A stretch of DNA of 64,000 bases from Neckera pumila (lineage: Eukaryota; Streptophyta; Bryopsida; Hypnales; Neckeraceae). The stretch covers positions 20,899,782 to 20,963,781 of the forward strand of contig OZ018415.1 of assembly GCA_963969595.1 (NCBI GenBank). The letters run 5' to 3'. The notes below the pieces were generated by a model. It was given only the letters and a program-made list of their open reading frames with translations, was not told the origin of the DNA and searched no databases. A program made the position numbers and the translations under genes. Below are positions 37,001 to 47,063 of the stretch, piece after piece (positions within the stretch are counted from its first letter, which is position 1; every line of letters starts with the position of its first letter).

Positions 37001-38279
37001 TTTGCTTAAAAAAGAGAAAAAAAAGCAAGGAAATGTTATGTTGTCCTTAGGCAAGCTATAGTGACTAAGAGCATTGCCACCATTCATTGGGAAGCTCTCT
37101 GACTTGGGCGTGGGCACAGCCCGTGAAGAAAAAGTGGTCCACCGTGGACCCAACCAAGGAGAAAAAGGGCCCAATCATGGCACAAATGGCTCTGGAAACT
37201 ATAGGTTTCTGCCATGGTTGTTGACTCAAGGAAGATCTTGTCAATTTGTTGGATAGTAGGCCGCAACCTCACTCCTTGCATTTTTTTTTAATGAGTTGGC
37301 ATGTTGATTTGCTCATCTATTTGTATGGTCTTTAAAGCGCAAAATTTTTCAGTTTTAAATCTACCATCCTTTGGAAGATAGTCAAAGTTTTTTTGCAATG
37401 GGGTGAAGAATAAGCAAGAAATCACACAAGCAATTCAAGTGGTATGGAATGAAGTGTCTCTACAACAGCTACAAACAATCATTTCAAACATGCCCAATCA
37501 AATGCAAGTAGAAATTTTGGCAAAAGGTGGTACTATTAGATGATAGATAGTGTACAAAAAAGCATCCAAAATGTTGTATGATTTTGAATTTCACCTTGTA
37601 CATATTTGTTATGGTGATAAGTACTCTTCTCTACAATTCCAATGCAACTTGCGGTTTAAAGATTGATATGGCTTATTGAAGTTTAGGAACTTCCTAATGA
37701 AAATTGCTAGGGAGCAAAAATTTGTAAATGAAGTAGACCTTACTGTACATTCTAGGCAAGAATCTGTAATAATCGGTTTTAGAAAGTGGTCCATATTTAC
37801 ATGGAAGTGTCAGATCTTAATAAAATTTCATTTTTCCAAGAATGATGCTGAGTGCCCATTTCTTGAATAATTTCAGAATGGAATTTGACTTGGATTGGGA
37901 GCCCAACATTGGATTGCAACTTATGGTATCAATTAATTAGAATTGTAGTTTTGTTTAAAATGATTATACAGATATCTTGTTGGTTCAAAAGGCAAATACG
38001 TTGGGTGCATATATACTTAAGATAAAATCTCTACATGTGGGGCTCTATTAAAAACAAAATATGTTTGCATTTTGAATCTACACAATTTTGATTTTTCAAT
38101 GAAATAGTGACAGAAATTATTGAAAATATTCTCTAGCAATTTCTCCACTATCCATAGATTCTAAAATTTCACCTTCGTGCATCTTTCTAGGTCCTCATTT
38201 AAGCATGGTTGAACCAAATTTGACCATCCGACATTGAGTTTATATTTGTTGATGTGAAAGTCAAGTCTCACTATGAAAA
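34007..38279. other. Long AT-rich intergenic, nothing firmly identified
   Basis: More than 4 kb of AT-rich sequence. Minus-strand frames at 35016-35240 and 35586-35795 are Cys/Phe/Trp-rich, but that reflects TTC/TGG-rich composition and no domain. A slightly GC-richer block at 37074-37260 is also unassigned. Runs such as AAAAAGAAAAAGAAGG occur near 36950-36980. Confidence 0.4.
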
Positions 38280-39060
38280 ATGACATCCCTCGCCACTCTA
38301 GTTGGCTCTACTTTCACATTGCCTACATTAAATAGTGAAATTAGATTGCTTGAAAAATTAGGTTGCTTTAAATATCCCAAGAAAGTTTCTTTACAAGTCA
38401 TCAAAGTCAACACTTATTTCTATAGATATTTCCCATTTGTACACATGGAGGTTCATGAATCCCAATTATAACAATATCTAATTCAAAAGTAATGCATTCT
38501 TGTATACTAATAGTAAATATTTATTTATATAGTGTCAAATGTCAAGAAATTAGTGATGGGCAACCTAATATCACTATTTAGTGTAGTCCCTCTTCAATTC
38601 TTCTTCTTCTTCTAATTGTACACAAAATAATGAAATTAAGTTGCCCCACACTAATTTGTCAACATTTGGTATTATATAAATATTTGTTGTTAGTGTATAA
38701 GAATGCACTACTGTTAAATCAGGTATTACTGTAATTGGGACTTCATAACATTCAATAGCATACATTATCACTACCTCAGCTTTACAATAGATGGTGTGGA
38801 ATATTTTGCATCTAGACAACATGGCATTGTCAATAGCTAAGTGGACAGGTGGAGGCTCAATGTGATGAGTAGGGTGCAGAAACGAAAGGCAGTGGGCATG
38901 AAGACTATTGAATGTTATGTCATGAATGTCCCTTCGTATATACAAATAGAAATGGAAATACTTGTAAAAATACATGTTGACTTTGATAGCTTGTAAAGTA
39001 ACTTTCTTGGGGTGAGGCAACCTAATGGTTGAGGCAATCTAATTTCACTATTCAGTGTAG
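38280..39060. repeat. Foldback element with long imperfect arms
   Basis: 38330-38465 is similar to the reverse complement of 38925-39060. Shared words include AATAGTGAAATTAGATTGC, TTAGGTTGC, CCAAGAAAGTT, and TCAAAGTCAACA. Further partial copies of the arm start near 38555. A separate arm copy lies at 43677-43790. The interior has no gene; the minus frame at 38574-39020 falls across the arm and interior and has no family features. Confidence 0.6.
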
Positions 39061-39294
39061 CTATTGTTGCTCTCATACATACAGTAATATCAATTGCAAC
39101 TCTACAAAAAACCAAGTTGTCCACTATGACTTGTTCACTATAATTGTAACTCAACAATGACTACAAAATGACTATTTTGCGGTCATTGTGGAAAAGTCAT
39201 TTATACCCCTCATTTTTTTGTAGTGGAATGAAGTTGGTCGGGGTAACTATAATAGTGTGCAAGTAACTATACTAGTGAACGTAGCTGCCCTTGT
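39061..39294. other. Intergenic spacer
   Basis: Short AT-rich stretch outside the foldback arms, without identifiable features. Confidence 0.4.
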
Positions 39295-39640
39295 ACAGTC
39301 AACATGTGGACAATACAGTGCTCATGACCAACCTCATAAACACTGAACAAGTGTGAACTGAAGGAAGTCACCCAACCACCAAATTTTTATTGAATGTCAA
39401 CAATTGAGGTGTCCTGATGGGCAGAGGAATCTATCCAGAAATTCATTGGTTGAAGGTAAGGGAGATGCAACATCTCCTTCAATCTACCATCATTCCAACG
39501 AAACTGAGGCTCAACTTGGATTTGCTTTTGAGAAAAAATGAAGGTAACAATTCCCCGCTTGTCCAATACTGACTACCCATCCTCCACATGATTATAAGTA
39601 CCTATGAAATAATTCTGACATTCAATTGAGTTCATGAGCG
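39295..39640 (-). pseudogene. Possible decayed coding remnant, unidentified
   Basis: The minus strand reads for about 110 codons with a protein-like composition (for example VEPQFRWNDGRLKEMLHLPY and MNFWIDSSAHQDTSIVDIQ), interrupted by at least two stops. I do not recognise the family. It could be a fragment of a host gene or a retroelement. Confidence 0.2.
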
Positions 39641-39993
39641 CTTTTGATGCTGATGTCCTCCCAATGTTTGGGGAGAATCACCCGTGGAATTGTCGGTGGA
39701 CTTGGGAGAAAAAATGGTTGCAATTTGGAAACAATGGAAAAAAAAACTTGGTGAAAATTTTTTTTCTATTTAGAGGGAAAAATAGAGGGAAAGGCGGATT
39801 GGGTACTCAAAAAACTGGTTCAATATGTGAATTTGAAGAAAAATAGATGGGAAAGTTCAAAAAAATTCCTTGACTGTTGGATCCTAATTCCTACCAAAAT
39901 ATAATAATTTCTTGCCCTTGAGTTGCAGTGTGCTCAGCGAGGGGCAGTAGGACTAGTAAGTTAGGGTGCTCAAATAGATTTCTTGCCCTTGCT
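39641..39993. other. Intergenic, nothing identified
   Basis: Includes a 70-codon plus frame rich in Lys, Gly and Asn that has no family features. Confidence 0.4.
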
Positions 39994-40922
39994 TTAACCC
40001 CTAAAGTCCCATTGTCCCCTCGGGGGACAAATCAGATTTTGGGCAGGTACCTACAGGCTCAATTTTTAGTGAAACTTTTTGAAACTTTTCTATAAGATAG
40101 AAAAACTGATTACCTTCATGGGAATATAATTTTTATTCCAATTGGTGCCTGGGAGCAAAAGTTATACCACAAAAAGCCTCAAACTAAACTTGGTGGGTAG
40201 CACAATTTTTTTTGCAAAAAGTCAAAATAATAATTTTTTTTTTCTCTGAAACTTTATATTTTTGTCTACAAGTGAAGCTTTGATTCATTTTATTTGGACT
40301 AATAATGAACAAGTTATGGACAATCTTGTTTTTCAAGCAATCTAAGCATCTTTTTGAAAAAATAACTTATAGGATTCATTTCTGAATGCAATTTTCACAA
40401 TTTTTTACAATTTTTTTCTTGAGAATGTTATATTTGCTTGCTAAAACAATCTCACCATTGGGATTATTGTATTTCAATCCCATCTAAGAGATATTAACGA
40501 TTTAGTTTTTTTTTAATCTTGGACCTACTTCTATTTAACAATTTTCTAAAGAATGAAAATCATGTGTTGTTTTTTTTGTAATTTTTTTGGTAGATTTTCA
40601 ACTTACATCTTCGGATGAAAAATATTTAAATTCAAAGTTTGTAGTGCAAAAAATTTCCACAAATGGCGGTCAAAGTCATCTGAAATTGCAGATCAGTGTT
40701 CAAAAAAACTTTCTTTTTCAACTTTGAATGCTAATATCTTCCAATCTATATGGTCAAACTTCATGAAATTTTTACCACATGATCTTTGACAAGTGAAGTA
40801 CATGATCCTATAGTTAGATTCTAAGAAAAATGTTTTTTTCTATATTCTTGGGTGAACGCAACCAAAATGGCAGTTTTGAGTGGTTTTTGACAGAAAAATG
40901 GCCTTGGGACTATAGGGGTTAA
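39994..40922 (+). mobile_element. TTAA element H (family 1)
   Basis: 929 bp with intact TTAA at both ends (TTAACCCCTAAAGTCCC; GGGACTATAGGGGTTAA). Near the left end the palindrome TTGTCCCC-TCG-GGGGACAA lies at 40012-40030, with perfect 8-bp arms. It aligns with A along its length. The right end abuts an R2 repeat. Confidence 0.77.
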
Positions 40923-41235
40923 AAGCGATCACTAACACAGAGGTGCATTTTGCTTCCTTTAGTGTACCAATAGTGTACATTTCATGAGATGGTTGCTTTT
41001 AGTTAGTGATCACTGTGTTTCTACTTCAAGATTTTTGTAACTAATTCCACAAAGGTCCAAAAAATCAATGAAAGAACTTGAGTTCGATGCCGTTTCCATT
41101 CTTCTTCCTACAAAAATTTGTAACTACTCCCATAAAGATCCAAAAAATCAATGAAACAACTTGGGTTCAATGCCAATTCCAATTTTCTTCCAACAAAATT
41201 TACTAAAAATTATTTCAAGGAGTTTTAGGCTCCCC
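40923..41235 (+). repeat. Dispersed repeat R2, copies 4 and 5 in tandem
   Basis: Begins with a GATCACTAA / TTAGTGATC inverted pair (40926-41010), then two tandem R2 blocks, each with 'actaattccacaaaggtcc' or 'actactcccataaagatcc' followed by 'aaaaaatcaatgaaa' and a '(g)atgccnnttcca' word. Confidence 0.6.
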
Positions 41236-41244
41236 CCAAAACGC

Positions 41245-41620
41245 AATCAACCTTTGAAACTAAGGACTGGTTGCTTTACAAGCAGACTACCTACGGTCAG
41301 TAGCAAAAGATCAACACACTTGAAATGCTTTGTACATTGTATGTCCACTTGGCTTTCCTTGGAAAGAAAAAGGTGACAATTCCGGTGTCGCATGAGTTTC
41401 AAGTTCTCCAGCCACGCCATCCACAACATGTCTAATTCTGACATTAGGCATGAGGGACTCGGGTGGCCGTGCGGAACCTCTCGGCTGGACCTCTCGGGAA
41501 TAGTGGCACAATTTCCGGGACTCGTCTCTCTGGACTCTAGAGACAGAAAATCAGTCGCCTTGGAGACAGAAAATGGCTGGACTTGGATTTGCTTGAATTT
41601 ATGGAACAAGGCCGGGTGAC
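41245..41620. other. GC-rich island, unidentified
   Basis: About 50% GC in a 35% GC surround, with sizeable overlapping open frames on both strands (plus 41392-41619, minus 41247-41609). Neither contains a motif I know. It may be a captured gene fragment. Confidence 0.25.
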
Positions 41621-41812
41621 TTCCATTGATATAATAAGGTAAACTAGAAGCTTACAACCCATTTCCAACCATTTAAGGAATTGAGCATATCTCAGTAGGA
41701 TGGTTTTACCTCTACATGAGCTGTAATGTAAACCACAATTAGTTGAAAGTAGAGAAGCCTACCGACTATGGAAATGGAGTGTGTGTGTATCAAGAATGGG
41801 TCGCCTACCCTA

Positions 41813-42857
41813 CTTCATTGTAGATCAAATGGGAGCAAGCCCACTGTGGGTTAAATTATGTTAACCCCTAAAGGATTGAGGCCCTTTTTCTGCCAAAAAA
41901 TACTCAAAACTGCCATTTCTATAGCAAAAAGTAAAAAAATTTGAAAAATGTTTGTTTTCCACATCTAACCATAGGATCATACACCTAACTAGTATGAGAG
42001 TGTGTGGAAAAAATTTCAGAATTTTTGGCTGCATAGATTGCAAGATATCTGCGTTTAAAGTGGAAAAAACACGTTTTTCAGCACATTGTGGGACTAGATT
42101 TTTTGACTTTGAACATTTTTGACTTTATTTTTTTGCACTACAGAGTTTTGAGCTTTTAATGTTTATACTAGATAATTGAGTTGAGAATCTAGCCAAAAAA
42201 AGAAAGTTCAAAAAAACTTAATTTTCATTATTAAAAAAATTGTTAAGTAGAAGTAGGTACGAGATAGAAGGAAAATCTAAAATATTCATATATTTTAGGT
42301 GGGATTAAAATGCATTAATCCCAATGGTGAGATTGTTCTAGCAAGTAAACTAAACCATGCAAAAAAAAAAAAAAAAAAATCTAATTTTAAAAATTGCATT
42401 CAGAAATGCATCCTAGAAGTTATTTTTTCAAAAAGATGCTCTAACTGCCCGAAAAACAAGAATGTCTATAACTTTCTCATACAAATCCAAATGAAATGAA
42501 TCAAAGCTTTCTAGATAGACAAAAACCTAATCTATGAGCAAAAAAATACTTAAAAAAAAAAAAAAAAATTGCAAAATTTTTTTGTTACCCGCCGTCCCCT
42601 GTTCTGAGCTTATTTGGTCATAACTTTTGTTCTCGAGCACCAATTGTGAAAAAAATTATATTCCCATGAAGCTAATCAGATTTTCTACCTCCAAAAAAAA
42701 TTTCAAAAAATCAGAAGAAAATTTCAGCCCTTAGGTACCTGCCCAAAAACACATTTGTCCCTTGAAGGGACAATGGTCCTTTAGGGGTTAATGATGTACA
42801 CCACTAATCTAATTCAGTTCCACAATGAGCTTGCTCCCATTTGATCTGGAATGGAGT
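41813..42857. repeat. Foldback repeat N, interrupted by TTAA element I
   Basis: The left arm (GATCAAATGGGAGCAAG, 41823-41839, and onward) and the right arm (CTTGCTCCCATTTGATC, ending near 42846) are inverted copies. Element I lies exactly between them. Removing I and one TTAA restores a foldback resembling that at 32880-33030. Confidence 0.72.
41861..42791 (-). mobile_element. TTAA element I (family 1, reverse), nested in a foldback repeat
   Basis: 931 bp with intact TTAA at both ends (TTAACCCCTAAAGGATT; GGTCCTTTAGGGGTTAA). The end-proximal palindrome TTGTCCCTTGAAGGGACAA at 42755-42773 is perfect (9-bp arms around one base). A run of 20 A lies near 42361-42380. It has no coding capacity. Confidence 0.8.
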
Positions 42858-43262
42858 ATAGAGTATTTTAGTTTACTTCAATATCTTAAATTCTCGGATG
42901 CTAATGTTACCATTCATTTGGTGTTCTCACGTGATTAGTTCAATAATTGTGGATCAGCATGTTGTTAACAGCAAAAAATGCAATATTAATTAAATCTTGT
43001 GATTTGGGCTATTAATTGGTGTCTCACTTTGAAAATTAATTATTTTTTTTGTCCATTACTATTGTCAATTATTTTTATGCCCTGACTGACTGGGTGTTTG
43101 ATGCCACTGTAATGCATAATGCCTTGACCTCCGCATATTCCCAGGCCAAGTAATTTTGAAACACGTGAATAACTTTCGGATATTGACCTTCATGAATGTT
43201 TTCACCTTTTTTTTTAAAGAGCAAATCCAAGTAGACATATATTAACCACTATACCGATATAT
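42858..43262. other. Intergenic, nothing identified
   Basis: AT-rich spacer between the foldback and the 269-bp MITE. Confidence 0.45.
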
Positions 43263-43531
43263 CTTACTACACTAAAAATGATATTTAGTGTAGTATGACA
43301 TTTAGTGTTTTACCCCCCTACCAGCCATTTTACTTGTCTTCAATCTTTTCCTTTGCAAGTTCATTTTTTTAACGTGTTCTAACACTAAATGTAAACCTTT
43401 TCAGATTTCAGATTTACCATAGAGCATATTTAGTGTTAGAAATTAGATTTAGTGTTACTTACTTATGATATTTAGTGTCAAGGTTCGTAATTAGTGTTGC
43501 CAACACTAAATATCATTTTTAGTGTAGTAAG
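43263..43531. mobile_element. 269-bp MITE with perfect 29-bp terminal inverted repeats
   Basis: 43263-43291 and 43503-43531 are exact reverse complements (outer end CTTACTACACTAAAAATG). The word TTTAGTGT or its complement recurs about ten times inside, so the element can fold on itself in many registers. No clear target-site duplication is visible, so I leave the superfamily open. The perfect arms suggest a young insertion. Confidence 0.8.
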
Positions 43532-43676
43532 TGTGAATGACATTACTTTACCAAAGTCACACTATTTGTAGTATATTCAAAGTAACATAGGATCAAATGA
43601 TAGTATATTGTACTAATTTTCATAAATCACTCTTATAATTATGATTTGTTTTTGCAATGATAAAATACAAAATATT

Positions 43677-43790
43677 GAAATTAGATTGCTTTAATAGTTA
43701 GGTTGCCTCATCCCAAGAAAATTACTTTATAGGCCATCAAAGTCAACAAATGCTAGGTTCATGAGTCCCAATTATAGCAATACTTAACCC
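43677..43790 (+). repeat. Solo arm of the 38280-39060 foldback family
   Basis: Matches that arm in order: AAATTAGATTGCTTTAA, GTTAGGTTGCC, CCAAGAAAA, CATCAAAGTCAACA, then GGTTCATGAGTCCCAATTA. It ends directly before TTAA element J. Confidence 0.6.
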
Positions 43791-43793
43791 CTA

Positions 43794-44545
43794 AAGGACC
43801 AACATGCGGTTTTTGGCTACATAGAAATTTAGGGTAGGTACGTGTGATAGAGATTTTTATATTTTTGGCCCAAATTTTAAGAAAAGGTGAGGATGAGGAA
43901 TATCTTTCATATACACTAAATTTCATGAGTCTAAAGTTATGGCATAATGTATAATAGTTTGTTTTCAATTCGGACAGTCTAAGAAGATCAAGAAAAAATC
44001 ACTTTTTTCAACAATAAAATTTTTAAATTGGTTTTTTAGAATTATGTATACATGGAAAGCTTTGAAATTTTTAGATTGACGGTTTCAAAAATTTCCACCG
44101 TATGAATTGCAAGATAATGGCATTCAAATTTACTAAAACCATTTTTTTTGGCCTTGCAAAAAACAGGGCAGCTGCACTTTACAAGCTCACCTTTCTAAGA
44201 AAAAAGTTCCAAAATGGTGGTGCTTCTTGAGATTCTTTTTCCTAGACAAGTTGCACACATGCTTGAAAATTTTCACATCGTTTGGAGTCATACAACATAT
44301 AGGAAAAAAATAGTAAGTAGATAGTAGTAGAGAATGATTTAGAATATGAATTGTTAAGAATTTAATTCTGGAATTGAAAGTTGCCAATCCCAGTGGTTGC
44401 AATGTTTTAATAAACAATCAACATCCTATGGTTTTATTTTTTTCAAAAAATATTGAAAATTGAGTAAGATAAAGGATTTTAAACTTTATTTTAGAGTAGA
44501 GAATCCTTAACTGCCCGCAAACAAAAAATCCTCATAATTTACAAG
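43794..44545 (+). mobile_element. TTAA element J (family 2), internally inverted and truncated
   Basis: Starts with an intact end (TTAACCCCTAAAGGACC) and follows element G in the forward sense to about 44075. From about 44085 to 44545 it runs as the reverse complement of G's central part: GGCAGCTGCAC at 44168-44178 is the inverse of GTGCAGCTGCC in G, and the CTGCCCGCAAAC word is inverted too. The right terminus is absent. Confidence 0.7.
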
Positions 44546-44782
44546 ACGACCAATTATTCACCTATACTCGATAACCATTTCGGTGTACCAACCCTCATAC
44601 TGAGGTATTGCCAAAAGAGCCTTGCAAACCCATATGAAAATTTGAAAAAAATACAAACAAAAGTACAAACAAACAAACAAACAAACACAAACAAACAAAA
44701 CACTCACCCTACAAACACCCAGGCGGTGTTATAATTGACATAAAATAATTCTGACATTCATGATTCAGATACTGACCCCTTC

Positions 44783-44815
44783 CTGCCCGTACCGAAAATT
44801 TTCCTTTTCGGGCAG
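44783..44815 (+). repeat. Short hairpin CTGCCCG / CGGGCAG
   Basis: Perfect 7-bp GC-rich arms around a 19-nt AT-rich loop that also contains CCGAAAA/TTTTCGG for an alternative fold. It lies at the point where GC content rises ahead of the next gene. Confidence 0.45.
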
Positions 44816-44820
44816 TCGCC

Positions 44821-44946
44821 ATGCAGCAGCAGCAGCCCTCGCCCTGGCACCAACAAAAGTTCAACACTTGGTGTCAGAACTGTGCTGCAGAAGTGCAGGC
44901 TAATGTCGCGCGCTCTCCTCGTCACACTTCCAAGGTTTTCCAGTAG
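44821..44946 (+). other. Small open frame, 41 codons
   Basis: ATG to TAG. It starts MQQQQPSPWHQQ and holds a C-x2-C pair (CQNC). It lies just after the hairpin at the start of a GC-rich region. I know no homologue; it may be a chance frame or an upstream ORF of a transcript leading into the OCTOPUS-like gene. Confidence 0.15.
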
Positions 44947-47063
44947 CCATAGCCAGCTTGCTACCTGGGGTTAAAGAGGTTCACATCAACGTACTAACTT
45001 AACAGTAGACATCCCGGAAGTACTGCAACACAGTCTTCGCATTCATCCCTGCATTCACTCGATCGAATTGACCTCAGTACGACAATGTCTGAGCTCGTAA
45101 TCACTGCGATGCATGCAACGGAACGCGGAATTTAATTTGATGGTTGCCATCAATTCAATTTGCCCGCAAGCTAGGCGAAGCCTTCTCACTCGGTCTGGGC
45201 GCAGTGAATGCATGAGCCTCGAGAATTTTCGCTGTCGTCGTCGGGTGGGTTTCTTTCATTTGTGCGGTAACAATCGTCACCAGTTGTGTTAATTTAATTA
45301 ATATTCGTTTACTGGGATTACGAGCTTGGTTTGCAGAAGGCCGCATTAGAATTAATCCTCGCGCGTGATCGAGCAAGAGGTCTCAGAGCGCGGGAGTTGC
45401 ATTTTACAATAGGAGGCGCGGCTATTCTCGATCGATCAGATGACCGAGGCTTCACATCTCGAAAGAATTTGGGGCAAAGATTTGCGCTAGTAGGTGTAAA
45501 GGAAGAGAAGCCTCGCAGAGCACAATCTGAGATCTCTACTGTCCATTTCGATGAGGGCTCGTAATTCCTATTAGAAGAGCTAGTTTTATGGAGTAGGAGC
45601 AGGGGTGTCAATGCTCACGAGATGGTCAGCAATTTGGACTTGGCGTGATATGATGCATTTGTCGCAAAAGGAGTGGCTTCTCTTAGATTTTAGGAAAACG
45701 TGAATCGCCTTCTTCAGCAGTGAAGCTCTGATTTGACACTCCTCGTGTGGATTTAGTCGCCGAAACGCGGATGTTTCTCGTTCTCGCGAGATCACAGGTA
45801 TGATAGCTTCTGCAGTAAGATGTCAATCGCGCCGTGAGGATTTTTCACATTGGAGGGGGTGGAAGCAACGGCTTCCTTTGACTCTACTGGTGTCCGTGCG
45901 GGGCCTGCTGTTGCCTCGGCACGCTTGGTGGCATCAATCACTTAAGTCACGCGACGCAAGCTCATCAGCCCCAACGGACACCGTGAAGGAGTACACCTTC
46001 ACTTTGACTTGGGAGCCTGTCGTTGCAACCCTCCCTCCTTAGCTGGAAGGCGAACTCGCTCTCGCAACAGGGATGTCATTGAGCTGGAATTCAGCTGCTG
46101 TAGGCTCAGCCCTTAACTTCTCATGTCGGTTGTTTAGGAGCTCCCCTTGCACGTTGTGATGAATATGGCGATGTCAGGCGGACGCTCCTCGTCATCGTTG
46201 CGACGTGATAGGCACTAGCGGTGTCAGGTCATGCAGGTGCTGCTAGCTGCTGGGGTAATGGCGCTTGTTTTCTAGCCGTGTCAGTTTAGGTTAACTTAGT
46301 ATAATTCCTTATTTTTCTTTGCCAGGTAGCTAGGGCGTCTAAGCACGCCTCCCAAGTCCCAACTCCCAACGACAGTGTTGGGCATCCCTTGTACGAACTA
46401 TGGCTGTCGTGAGCCTGTCACACATTCCATATCGGCATCAGTGCAGGAGGTTGTGTCCGCGTCTTGTGCACAAGCAGCACAACCGATCGCCCCTTTTGCT
46501 GCCTCGGGGAGCTGGAGTTATCCACTCAGAAACGGTCGCTGGGTCGCTTAGTACTGCTCTGTTTTTCTGTTAGTCTGATTGTTGTACAGACGCGAATTGG
46601 GTGAGAGAGTGAATGGCCATGTCTGATGAGTGTGTGCTCGTCTGCAGAACCGCAACCTAACACAGCTCACAAGGCATTAATGGGGTGAAACGCCAACGCC
46701 CGACGTGGTCGGAGCCTCAGGTTTGCGTACGTTGACGTCGATGGAATTAGCAACAGCTCGGGTGTAAGCTACAAGCAGATTGAAGCTTTCGTAACGTCAC
46801 ATGTCGTTTTGTCGTAGGTTCGGTGGAAATTGCTGTAGCAGTCTAGAACATAAACGTCGGGAAGCATGTTGGGAAGCATTAGCAAGGACGAATCGCGTTC
46901 ACGCTATCGTTGTTTTGGAATTTCTCGGTGATTGCCATTGTGGGCATGACTGTGAGTCGGTGAGTGACGGTGCGCAACGGTAGTTATGTTGTCACGACGG
47001 TGGCGAGTGGAGCGAAGCGAGCATTTCTGATTGTGCGCAGAGTAGTGGCCTTCGAGGAGCGTG
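44947..47063 (+). promoter_or_regulatory. GC-rich upstream region and probable long leader of the OCTOPUS-like gene
   Basis: About 2.1 kb of higher-GC sequence without a conserved frame. Long overlapping frames on both strands (45318-45611 minus, 45331-45564 plus) are composition effects; the latter begins with TTG rather than ATG. The AP2/ERF gene in this window has a comparable leader, so a long 5' UTR, perhaps intron-containing, is the simplest reading. Confidence 0.35.

Noticed and set aside
38574..39020. A 148-codon minus-strand frame
   Set aside because: It spans a foldback arm and interior, with AT-driven codon use and no family features.
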